From Kutzneria kofuensis (GTDB taxonomy: Bacteria; Actinomycetota; Actinomycetes; Mycobacteriales; Pseudonocardiaceae): a DNA stretch of 64,000 nt. A model generated the notes under the pieces. The model saw only the letters and a list, made by a program, of their open reading frames with translations, did not search any database and was not told the origin of the DNA. Below, piece after piece: positions 41,016 to 48,452 of the stretch (positions are counted from its first letter, which is position 1; every line of letters begins with the position of its first letter). The translations under genes were made by a program, and so were the position numbers. The stretch covers positions 1-64,000 of the forward strand of contig NZ_JACHIR010000003.1 of the NCBI RefSeq assembly GCF_014203355.1, in the 5' to 3' direction.

Positions 41016-41618
41016 ATGACCAAGGTCGACTTCTACTTCGACCCGATCTGCCCGTTCGCGTGGATCACCTCGCGGTGGATCCTGGAGGTGGAGCGGCAGC
41101 GTGAGCTGGACCTTCGCTTCCGGATCATGAGCCTGACCGTGCTCAACAGCGGCCGTGAGGACCTGCCCGAGCAGTACAAGGCGCACATGGAGGAAGGCTG
41201 GTGGGCCGTCCGGGTGGCGGCGGCGCTCGCGCAGCGGCGCGGTGAGGCGGCGCTGCGGGACTACTACACCGAGTTCGGGATCCGCCATCACAACCAGGGC
41301 ATCAAGGACCGCCGCGAGGTCATCGCGGCGGCCCTCGACGCGATCGGTGCTCCCGCCGAGCTCGCGGCGGCGGCGGACTCGACGGAATACGACGAGGCCG
41401 TGCGCAAGAGCCACCACGAGGGCATGGATCCGGTCGGCATGGACGTCGGCACGCCGACGATTCACATCGACGGCGTCGCGTTCTTCGGGCCGGTGCTCAG
41501 CTCGATCCCGCGCGGTGAGGCGGCGCTGAAGGTGTTCGACGGCGCGGTGGCGCTCGCCGGCTACCCGGACTTCTTCGAGATCAAGCGAACCCGGACCGGC
41601 GAGCTGAGCTTCGACTAG
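41016..41618 (+). CDS. DsbA-fold protein, Rv2466c-like, without the second active-site Cys
   Basis: A 200-residue DsbA-superfamily protein resembling the mycothiol-dependent nitroreductase Rv2466c (mycoredoxin-2): [41 protein letters not shown], then [24 protein letters not shown]. The active site reads CPFA, whereas Rv2466c has CPWC, so only the nucleophilic Cys is kept. A monothiol or transferase-like activity is therefore more likely than disulfide cycling. GGGAGG precedes ATG 41016. Confidence 0.8.
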   Translation: MTKVDFYFDPICPFAWITSRWILEVERQRELDLRFRIMSLTVLNSGREDLPEQYKAHMEEGWWAVRVAAALAQRRGEAALRDYYTEFGIRHHNQGIKDRREVIAAALDAIGAPAELAAAADSTEYDEAVRKSHHEGMDPVGMDVGTPTIHIDGVAFFGPVLSSIPRGEAALKVFDGAVALAGYPDFFEIKRTRTGELSFD

Positions 41619-41954
41619 TTCACGTGGCCGATGCCCGGCCAGCTTCTTCCGTTGTGTCCCAACGCCCGCTGCACCGTGCCGCCCCCGCTGCCCTGCGCCC
41701 TGCGCGCCGTCGGAACAGGTTCGAGGAACCTGTTAGTGATGACACTATCACTTCAGTGCGGACTGAATATCAGGGCGGAAAGTCGGGAACGAGGGAGTCA
41801 GGAGAGGACGGGCGACGAAAAGGCGGGCGGCAGGGAAGCGCGAGCGAAGCCCGTGGCGGAGCAGCGCTGCGGGCAAGGTGAAGCCTCACGGCGAGCAAGG
41901 CCGAGCAGTTGGGCGCGATGGTCGGTCTTGCGGGCCGGTGCTCTGGCCGCCCAG
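41619..41954. other. 336-bp convergent intergenic region
   Basis: It contains the three hairpins at 41714-41767. The remainder is GC-rich and gives only low-complexity Arg/Gly/Ala translations on both strands. No gene is supported. Confidence 0.6.
41714..41767. terminator. Three consecutive perfect hairpins between convergent genes
   Basis: AACAGGTTC/GAACCTGTT with a 3-nt loop (41714-41734), AGTGAT/ATCACT with a 6-nt loop (41735-41752) and TTCAGT/ACTGAA with a 4-nt loop (41752-41767) follow each other without a gap. They lie between the 3' end of the DsbA-fold gene and the 3' end of the DUF5709 gene. The first is a good bidirectional terminator. The others may be operators or terminators. 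Confidence 0.6.
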
Positions 41955-42407
41955 CTAGCTGTCCTCGTCGCGGATGATGTGCACGGCGGCTTCTTCGGCC
42001 GAGGCACCGGCGCCGTCGATGCCCACGTCGACGCCGAGGAGGTCGGCGTCCCATTCGGGGCCGCCGACGGAGGCGGAGTCGGAGGCGATGTAGGAGGAGC
42101 TGACGAGGCGGCCGGCGCGCACATCGCCGACCTCGTCGTCGAGGAGCTCGCCGTCGGACGAGGAGAGGTCGCCCAGCCCGTCGTCGGAGGGGTCGTCCGC
42201 GCCGAAGTCGGGGAGTTCCCGGGCGAGACGGTCGTCGAGGGACTGGCCGGTGAGCTGCTCACGGGGGGTGGTGCCCCAGTCGTCGAGAACCCAGGGCTTC
42301 TCGACGGGGGAGTAGCCCTCGTCCAGCGGATCGGCGGGCCCGTCGTCGAGGGTGTCCGAGGCGTCGAGCTGCTCGTAGGCGTCGTCGTCGATCTCGTCGC
42401 GGTCCAT
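41955..42407 (-). CDS. DUF5709-family acidic protein
   Basis: A 150-residue, very acidic protein: DDDAYEQLDASDTLDD, DPLDEGYSPVEKPWVLDDWGTTPREQLTGQSLDDRLARELPD and a C-terminal AGASAEEAAVHIIRDED. This matches the DUF5709 family, common in actinomycetes and of unknown function. It has no membrane segment or signal peptide. The ATG at 42407 faces the membrane-protein gene at 42529 across a 121-bp divergent region. Confidence 0.85.
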   Translation of the reverse strand: MDRDEIDDDAYEQLDASDTLDDGPADPLDEGYSPVEKPWVLDDWGTTPREQLTGQSLDDRLARELPDFGADDPSDDGLGDLSSSDGELLDDEVGDVRAGRLVSSSYIASDSASVGGPEWDADLLGVDVGIDGAGASAEEAAVHIIRDEDS

Positions 42408-42528
42408 GGGGCGGCTCCCGTCGTACTCGTGGCAGCGGCCAGAATAGCCGCGTACGCCGGAATGCGTAGGCCGCAGGTACGTCCTGCGTGCGATGTCTGC
42501 CGGCAGGGCACGGACATACGGTCACGCC

Positions 42529-43392
42529 ATGAGGATCGAACGTGCGTGTTACGTGGTGGCGGCAGTCCTGTTCGCCAGCGGACTGGCGCACCTGGGCGTG
42601 CAGGCCGTCGTGGGCGGACCGTGGGACGGGCCGGTGTCCTGGCGCAAGCCGGCGGACTTCGGCATGGCGTTCGGGCTCACGTTGTACGCGGTGACGTGGG
42701 CAAGCACCGTCATCGACCTGCGCCGCCGCCGGGCGGTCCTGGGTGCGTTCGCGGCGGCGTCCGTGGCGGAGGTCGTGGTGATCTCGGTGCAGGCCTGGCG
42801 CGGGGTGCCGTCGCACTTCAACACGACGACGCCGGTGGACGCCGCCTTCGCCTTCAGCGCGGCCGCCGGCGGCGCGGTGATCATCGTGACGACGCTGGCG
42901 CTGCTCCGGGCGGCATTCCGGCCGTCGGCGGCGCCACCCGGGCGGAAACTGGCGGTCCAGGTGGGCTTCGGCAGCCTGCTGGTCGGGTTGGCCGTCGGCG
43001 CGGTGATGATCGCCATCGGCACCAGCGAGGCCCGCACCGCCTCATTGGACGCCGCATACGACGCGGCGGTCGTGCTCGTGCCGGCCCACGCCGCCGCGAT
43101 GCAGGGCATTCTCGTGCTGCCGATTCTGGCCTGGCTGACCGGTTTCACGACCTGGCCGGAATCCACCCGCACCCGCGTCACCGCCCTCGGCGCCGCCGGC
43201 TACCTGGTCTGCGCCGGCACGATCGTGCTGGAGTCGTTCCTCGGCATCAACGGCTTCGACCCGGCCTCCGCGCCCGTGGCCGGCACCGCGATCGCGGCGG
43301 CCGGTGCGACGGTTCTGGTCGGCGCCGGTGTGGTAACCCTGGCCGGGCTGAGGTGGGGGAGCCGCTTACCCCGGGCGGCCGCCAGCCGATAA
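42529..43392 (+). CDS. Integral membrane protein of unknown function
   Basis: A 287-residue protein with about seven hydrophobic segments, for example YVVAAVLFASGLAHLGVQAVV, FGMAFGLTLYAVTWASTVI, GGAVIIVTTLALLRAAF, LLVGLAVGAVMIAIG and ATVLVGAGVVTLAGL. The motifs WRKPADFG and RGVPSHFN are characteristic of a conserved actinobacterial family without known function. ATG 42529 is chosen because the upstream extension is not conserved-looking. Confidence 0.7.
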   Translation: MRIERACYVVAAVLFASGLAHLGVQAVVGGPWDGPVSWRKPADFGMAFGLTLYAVTWASTVIDLRRRRAVLGAFAAASVAEVVVISVQAWRGVPSHFNTTTPVDAAFAFSAAAGGAVIIVTTLALLRAAFRPSAAPPGRKLAVQVGFGSLLVGLAVGAVMIAIGTSEARTASLDAAYDAAVVLVPAHAAAMQGILVLPILAWLTGFTTWPESTRTRVTALGAAGYLVCAGTIVLESFLGINGFDPASAPVAGTAIAAAGATVLVGAGVVTLAGLRWGSRLPRAAASR

Positions 43393-43426
43393 GGTCGGCA
43401 AAGCCGAGCGACACTGTGGGGACGGC

Positions 43427-44368
43427 ATGCGAGCGCACGCGTGGATGACGGCACTGACGGCCGGCGCGTTGGTTTCCACCATGATCTGTGGGTCCGCGGA
43501 AGCGGCGACCGACTGCGCCTGGAGCGGGACACCGTTGCCGCACGACGGCGTCACCGCCGGAACGGCGCAGGTGCTCGCGGCCCCCGGCGACATCCTGGGA
43601 TTCGGTGACGGCCGTCTGCTTCGCTGGCACAACGGCACGTTGACCTCGACCGTTCTGCCCGACGGCGCCACCCAACTCCGGCTGCGCGGCGCCGACGGCG
43701 CGGGTCGGGTCGCCGGCACGATCAACTCCCCGCAGCACGCGATCACCGTGCGGGACGGCAAGATCACCGAGTACCCGGTGCCGACAGGGGCGAGCAACGG
43801 CGAGGCCCGGGGCGTCAACCAGCGCGGCGACGTCGCCGGCTTCGCCACCGGCCCCGGCCCGCAGCAGCGGCGCTACCTGATCTGGACCGACAGCACGACC
43901 GGCAACCCGACCGAGGTGCTGGTGCACGCCGACCAGTTCCGCACCCTGTCCGGCATCGCCGACGACCGCCGCCTGGTCCTCGACTGGGCCACCACGGACG
44001 GCCACACCCGCGCCGCCACCTTCCTCGGCGGCACCGCGACGCTGCTGGCGCTGCCCGAGGGCGCCACCGATTCGTGGACGACCGCCGTCGCCGGCAGCTG
44101 GATCATCGGCAAGGCCGGCACCCAGCCGCAGCGGTCCGTGGTGTGGGACCCCACCGGCGCCCCGCGCCTGCTCCCGGCCGGCTTCGACGCCGTGTCCGTC
44201 AACCGCTCCGGCGTGATCGCCGGCTACCTCGACGGCCAGGCCGCGGTGCAGACCCCGGACGGCACCGTGCACCAGCTCGGATCCGGCACCGAACTCGGCT
44301 CGGTCGCCGACGACGGCACCGTGCTGGGCGCCGCTGGCGGCGTTCCGACGACGTGGACCTGCCGCTGA
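43427..44368 (+). CDS. Secreted repeat (beta-propeller-like) protein
   Basis: 313 residues with a Sec signal peptide, MTALTAGALVSTMICGSAEAA, then repeated units of the extracellular HAF-repeat type such as ARGVNQRGDVAGFATGPGPQQRRYLIW and VSVNRSGVIAGYLDGQAAVQTPDG. These suggest a beta-propeller or solenoid. The first and last cysteines (CAWSG and TWTC) may close the propeller. Function unknown; probably an exported binding protein. Confidence 0.75.
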   Translation: MRAHAWMTALTAGALVSTMICGSAEAATDCAWSGTPLPHDGVTAGTAQVLAAPGDILGFGDGRLLRWHNGTLTSTVLPDGATQLRLRGADGAGRVAGTINSPQHAITVRDGKITEYPVPTGASNGEARGVNQRGDVAGFATGPGPQQRRYLIWTDSTTGNPTEVLVHADQFRTLSGIADDRRLVLDWATTDGHTRAATFLGGTATLLALPEGATDSWTTAVAGSWIIGKAGTQPQRSVVWDPTGAPRLLPAGFDAVSVNRSGVIAGYLDGQAAVQTPDGTVHQLGSGTELGSVADDGTVLGAAGGVPTTWTCR

Positions 44369-44382
44369 CGGTCGGGACGCAT

Positions 44383-45297
44383 TCAGCGCGGGTTGCCCGC
44401 GCGTAGCCAGGACAGGTAGTCGGCGACGGCGCGCTCCGTGTCGTACTCGGGCAGGTAGCCGGTGTCCTTGTGGACTCGGGTGATGTCGAGATGCGGGTGC
44501 GCGGTGCCACCGGCGGGAAGGTCGATGCGCGCGTCGGGGACGACCTTCCTGATGGCGGCGACGACCTCGGCGTTGCTGGTGGCCCGGCCGGAGCTGACGT
44601 TGTAGGTGCGGTAGTTGAGCTGGTCGGCGAGCTGGAGCAGGGCGATGGCCCGGCCGCAGTCCTTGGCGTAGCAGAGGTCGATGGCGTCGCCCGCGTGCGC
44701 GGTGACGTCGGGCGTGATGCCCCGGGCGGCGGCGTGCACGAGCTGCGGCGCGGCGAAGAAGGGATCCACGGGACGGCCGAACGGTCCCCAGATGGCGCCG
44801 ATGCGGTAGTTGACGATGTCGAGGCCGGCGGCGTCGGCGAGGTGGTCGGCGAGCAACTCGCCGATCTTCTTGAACGCCGGGATGACGTGGCCGGAAGTCA
44901 TCGGCAGCGGCAGGTCCTCGGTGAACGGGTCGGCGGTGACGCCGCCGTACACGCCGATGGTGCTGGCGATGCCGACCCGCCGTACGCCCCAGTCCTGGGC
45001 CACCTGCAGCACGTTGAACAGGCTGCCGAGCGCACGCCGGGCGGCCTCGATGGGCTGGTCGGGCCCGGGCGGCCAGGGCATCGACCCGGCCAGGTGGACG
45101 ATGCCGGTGATCTCGTGGCGGTCGCCGACCGCCCGTAACGAGTCGAGGTCGGTGATGTCGGCCTGCACGATTTCCGCTGGTACGGGTACCTCCGCCGGCT
45201 GGCGCCGCTGCGCCAGGACGCAGGGCTCACCCAGGTCGACCAGGGCCCGGGCGGTGTGGGTGCCGATGAAGCCGAGGCCGCCGGTGATCAGTATCAT
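44383..45297 (-). CDS. NAD-dependent epimerase/dehydratase family protein
   Basis: A 304-residue extended SDR with GGLGFIGTH (residues 6-14) for NAD binding, VHLAGSMPWPPG and a C-terminal HPHLDITRVHKDTGYLPEYDTERAVADYLSWL typical of nucleotide-sugar epimerases. The usual catalytic YxxxK is not seen: the region reads VIPAFKKIGELLADH, with no Tyr at the expected place. Catalysis may therefore differ or be lost. It is divergent from a MarR gene and shares an operator with it. Confidence 0.8.
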   Translation of the reverse strand: MILITGGLGFIGTHTARALVDLGEPCVLAQRRQPAEVPVPAEIVQADITDLDSLRAVGDRHEITGIVHLAGSMPWPPGPDQPIEAARRALGSLFNVLQVAQDWGVRRVGIASTIGVYGGVTADPFTEDLPLPMTSGHVIPAFKKIGELLADHLADAAGLDIVNYRIGAIWGPFGRPVDPFFAAPQLVHAAARGITPDVTAHAGDAIDLCYAKDCGRAIALLQLADQLNYRTYNVSSGRATSNAEVVAAIRKVVPDARIDLPAGGTAHPHLDITRVHKDTGYLPEYDTERAVADYLSWLRAGNPR

Positions 45298-45320
45298 CAG
45301 TGCTCCAGACGGTTTTTTGA

Positions 45321-45349
45321 GCTGATCGTCAGTAGTGCTGACAATCAGC
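45321..45349. promoter_or_regulatory. MarR-type operator between the epimerase and marR-like genes
   Basis: GCTGATCGTCAG and CTGACAATCAGC flank TAGTG, 11 of 12 positions symmetric. It lies in the 71-bp gap between the two divergent starts, 20 nt from the MarR GTG and 24 nt from the epimerase ATG. This is the expected arrangement for a MarR repressor controlling itself and its neighbour. Confidence 0.8.
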
Positions 45350-45368
45350 GTAGCGATAGGATTACCGG

Positions 45369-45827
45369 GTGTCCAGCGACAAGGTGAGCAGGCGCCTGGC
45401 GTACCTGCTCAAGCACGCCAACCTGCGGATGTCCGAGCTGACCGAGGCGGCGCTGCTGCCCTACGACATCACCGGGCGCGAGCTGGGCGTGCTGAACGTG
45501 CTCGTCGGCCGCGAGCCGGGTTCGCAGCAGCAGGCGGCCCAACGGCTGGGTATCGACCGCACGACGATGGTGGCGCTGCTGGACACGCTGGAGCGCAAGG
45601 GTTTGGTGTCCCGCCACCCGCACGCGGACGACCGGCGGCGCAACGTGGTCGAGCTGACCGAGCGGGGGGAGGACCTCGCGCGCCGGGCCAACGCGGCGGC
45701 CGAGGAGGCGGAGCAGGTGTTCCTGCGGCCGTTGACGGCGGAGGCCGGCGATCAGCTGCGGGAGTCGCTGCGCGCCATCGTGGGTTCGGTTGTCCGGACG
45801 GACGACTCCGCGCCAGTTCGGCGGTAA
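45369..45827 (+). CDS. MarR-family transcriptional regulator
   Basis: A 152-residue winged-helix regulator: QQQAAQRLGIDRTTMVALLDTLERKGLVSRHPHADDRRRNVVELTERGEDL is the recognition helix and wing. Helical ends form the dimer interface. The GTG at 45369 lies next to the operator at 45321-45349. It probably represses the divergent epimerase in response to a small phenolic or similar ligand, the usual mode for the family. Confidence 0.85.
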   Translation: MSSDKVSRRLAYLLKHANLRMSELTEAALLPYDITGRELGVLNVLVGREPGSQQQAAQRLGIDRTTMVALLDTLERKGLVSRHPHADDRRRNVVELTERGEDLARRANAAAEEAEQVFLRPLTAEAGDQLRESLRAIVGSVVRTDDSAPVRR

Positions 45828-45867
45828 GCACGAGCGGAGCCGCCGAACATCGTTCTAGGGTCGGGGG

Positions 45868-47343
45868 ATGCACACACTGCTGCGGGGCGGCCGGGTGATC
45901 GACCCGGGCGCCGGCTTCGACGGGCCGGCCGACGTACTGATCTCCGACGGCACGATCGCGGCAGTGGGCGCGGGGCTCGACGTGCCGGCGGGTGCGGAGG
46001 TCGTGGACGTCACCGGCCTGGTCGTCGGGCCGGGATTCGTCGACCTGCACAGCCACGTGCATTCGATCGCCGGGCACCGGCTGCAGGCGATGGACGGCGT
46101 GACGACCGCCCTCGACCTGGAGGCGGGCCTGATGCCGGTCGAGAAGGCGTACGCCGACGCGGCACGAGCCGGCCGACCGCTGAACTACGGCTTCTCCGCC
46201 TCCTGGGGCGCGGCGCGGGCGCAGGTGCTGCTCGGAGCCACCGCGGACGCACGGATCGGCAGCGGCCTGGCGGTGCTGGGCAATCCGGGCTGGCAGCGGT
46301 CGTCCTCGCCCGCCGAGCTGACGGCCTGGTTGTCGGCGCTGGAGAACGAGATCGCCGCGGGCGCGCTGGGTATCGGGGTGCTGATGGGCTACGCGCCGGC
46401 CAGTGACCCGGCGGAGTTCCTGGCGGTCGCCAGGCTCGCGGCGAAGGCCGGAGTTCCGACGTACACGCACGTCCGCGAGCTGGTGGAGGTGGATCCCGCG
46501 ACGCCGGTCGACGGGTCGGAGGAGATCGTCCGCGCGGCCGCCGAGACCGGCGCCGCGATGCACCACTGCCACGTCAACAGCACCTCGGGTCGCCACATCG
46601 ACCGCGTGCTCGGCACGCTCGACCGCGCCCAACGCTCGGGATCGCGCGTCACGGTCGAGGCCTATCCGTACGGCGCGGGCAGCACGGCCATCGGCGCGGC
46701 GTTCATCGACCCGGAGCGGCTGCGGATGAAGGGCCTCGGCCCGTCCAACGTGATCGTGCTGGAGACGGGCGAACGCGTCGCCGACGAGAAGCGGCTTCTC
46801 CAGCTGCGGCAGGCCGATCCGGGCGCGCCCTGCCTGATGGAGTTCCTCGACGAGCGGCAGGCCGCGGATCACGCGATGCTGCACCGCACGCTGGCCTACC
46901 CGGACGCCGTCGTCGCCAGCGACGCGATGCCGGTGTTCTGGCCGGACGGCAACTCCGAGAGCACCGAGTGGCCGCTGCCGCCCGGTGGCTCGACGCATCC
47001 GCGCGCCGCCGGCACCTTCGCCAAGGCACTGCGCCTGATGGTACGGGAGAGCACTACCTGGACCTGGCTGGAGGCGTTCCGGCGCTGTTCCTACCTGCCG
47101 GCCCGGATCCTCGACGACTGCGCGCCGGGCGCCCGTGCGAAGGGACACCTCGGGGTCGGCGCCGACGCGGACCTCGTGGTGCTCGACCCGGAGCGGATCA
47201 CCGACGCCGCCACCTACACCGACCCGACCAGGCCGTCGGTCGGCGTGCGGCACCTGTACGTGGCCGGCACTTCCGTTGTCCGGCACGGCGAATTGCAAAC
47301 GGATGCGCTGCCGGGGCAGCCGCTGCGTGGGGAGGCGCGATGA
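45868..47343 (+). CDS. Amidohydrolase (D-aminoacylase/dihydroorotase-like)
   Basis: A 491-residue amidohydrolase-superfamily protein. It has VDVTGLVVGPGFVDLHSHVHS with the first metal-binding HxH, later HVREL, an HCHVNS segment and DAMPVFWPDGNSES. It ends GVGADADLVVLDPERITD and GVRHLYVAGTSVVRHGEL, the C-terminal beta-sandwich typical of N-acyl-D-amino-acid deacylases and hydantoinases. It is coupled to an M20 peptidase gene by an ATGA overlap, so it probably cleaves an N-acyl or cyclic amino-acid derivative. Confidence 0.8.
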   Translation: MHTLLRGGRVIDPGAGFDGPADVLISDGTIAAVGAGLDVPAGAEVVDVTGLVVGPGFVDLHSHVHSIAGHRLQAMDGVTTALDLEAGLMPVEKAYADAARAGRPLNYGFSASWGAARAQVLLGATADARIGSGLAVLGNPGWQRSSSPAELTAWLSALENEIAAGALGIGVLMGYAPASDPAEFLAVARLAAKAGVPTYTHVRELVEVDPATPVDGSEEIVRAAAETGAAMHHCHVNSTSGRHIDRVLGTLDRAQRSGSRVTVEAYPYGAGSTAIGAAFIDPERLRMKGLGPSNVIVLETGERVADEKRLLQLRQADPGAPCLMEFLDERQAADHAMLHRTLAYPDAVVASDAMPVFWPDGNSESTEWPLPPGGSTHPRAAGTFAKALRLMVRESTTWTWLEAFRRCSYLPARILDDCAPGARAKGHLGVGADADLVVLDPERITDAATYTDPTRPSVGVRHLYVAGTSVVRHGELQTDALPGQPLRGEAR

Positions 47344-48425
47344 CCGATCTGCTCGCCGACATCGAGGAACTCGTGCGGTGCGAGTCGCCGTCGTCGGATC
47401 ACGACGCGGTGGCGCGCAGCGCGGAGGTCGTGGCGGCGGTCGGCCGCCGGCTGCTCGACGCCGAGCCGGAACGGATCGTGACGGACGGGTGCACGCACCT
47501 GCGCTGGCGGTTCGGCGACGCGCCCAAGGTCCTGCTGCTCGGCCATCACGACACCGTGTGGCCACTGGGATCCCTTGCCACACATCCGTTCTCCGTGCGG
47601 GACGGCGTGTTGCGCGGGCCGGGCTGCTTCGACATGAAGACCGGCGTCGTGATGGCCCTGCACGCCGTCGCGGCGCTGGAGGACCGCAGTGGCGTGACGA
47701 TCCTGATCACCGGTGACGAGGAGATCGGCTCGCCGCGCTCCCGGCCCCTGATCGAGGACGAGGCGCGGGGCTGCGACGCCGCGTTCGTGCTGGAGGCGTC
47801 GGCCGCCGGCGGGGCGTTGAAGACCCGCCGCAAGGGCACGTCGATGTACCGGATCGTGGTGGAGGGCAAGGCATCCCATGCCGGGCTCGAACCGGAGAAG
47901 GGCATCAACGCCGGTGTGGAGATCGCGCACCAGATCCTCGCCGTGTCCGCATTGGACGATCCGGAACGTGGAACCACCGTCGTGCCGACGGCGCTCAGTG
48001 CCGGCACCACCTCGAACACCGTGCCGGCCAATGCCGTCGTCGCGGTCGACGTGCGGGCGTGGGAGACGGATGAGCAGGAACGGGTCGACGCGGCCATCCG
48101 GCAGCTGAAGCCGGTGCTGGACGGGGCGAAGCTCCGGATCGAGGGCGGCATCAACCGCCCACCGCTGGACTCCGCGTCCTCGGCGGGCCTGTTCCGCCTC
48201 GCGTCCGCGCTGGCCACCGAACTCGGGCTCGGCGAGCTCACCGAGACCGCCGTCGGCGGTGCCTCGGACGGCAACTTCACAGCGGGGCTGGGAATTCCCA
48301 CGCTCGACGGCTTGGGCGCGGTGGGCGACGGCGCTCACGCCGACCATGAGCACGTGATCGTCGACGAGATCCCGAGGCGGACGGCGCTGCTCAACGCGCT
48401 GGTGAAAGCGGTGCTGTCGCAGTAG
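47340..48425 (+). CDS. M20-family metallopeptidase (carboxypeptidase G2-like)
   Basis: A 361-residue M20 enzyme with zinc-site motifs LLLGHHDTVWPLGS, GPGCFDMKTGVVMAL, ITGDEEIGSPRSR, and C-terminal ADHEHVIVDEIPRR. The dimerisation-domain His is in GKASHAGLEPEKGINA. The set is complete, so it should be active as a glutamate-carboxypeptidase-like or aminoacylase enzyme. It starts within the amidohydrolase stop and is followed 27 nt later by a serine peptidase, so the three may act in one peptide or amino-acid degradation unit. Confidence 0.85.
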   Translation: MTDLLADIEELVRCESPSSDHDAVARSAEVVAAVGRRLLDAEPERIVTDGCTHLRWRFGDAPKVLLLGHHDTVWPLGSLATHPFSVRDGVLRGPGCFDMKTGVVMALHAVAALEDRSGVTILITGDEEIGSPRSRPLIEDEARGCDAAFVLEASAAGGALKTRRKGTSMYRIVVEGKASHAGLEPEKGINAGVEIAHQILAVSALDDPERGTTVVPTALSAGTTSNTVPANAVVAVDVRAWETDEQERVDAAIRQLKPVLDGAKLRIEGGINRPPLDSASSAGLFRLASALATELGLGELTETAVGGASDGNFTAGLGIPTLDGLGAVGDGAHADHEHVIVDEIPRRTALLNALVKAVLSQ

Positions 48426-48452
48426 TTCACACAACCATGGGGGAGGCGCGGG

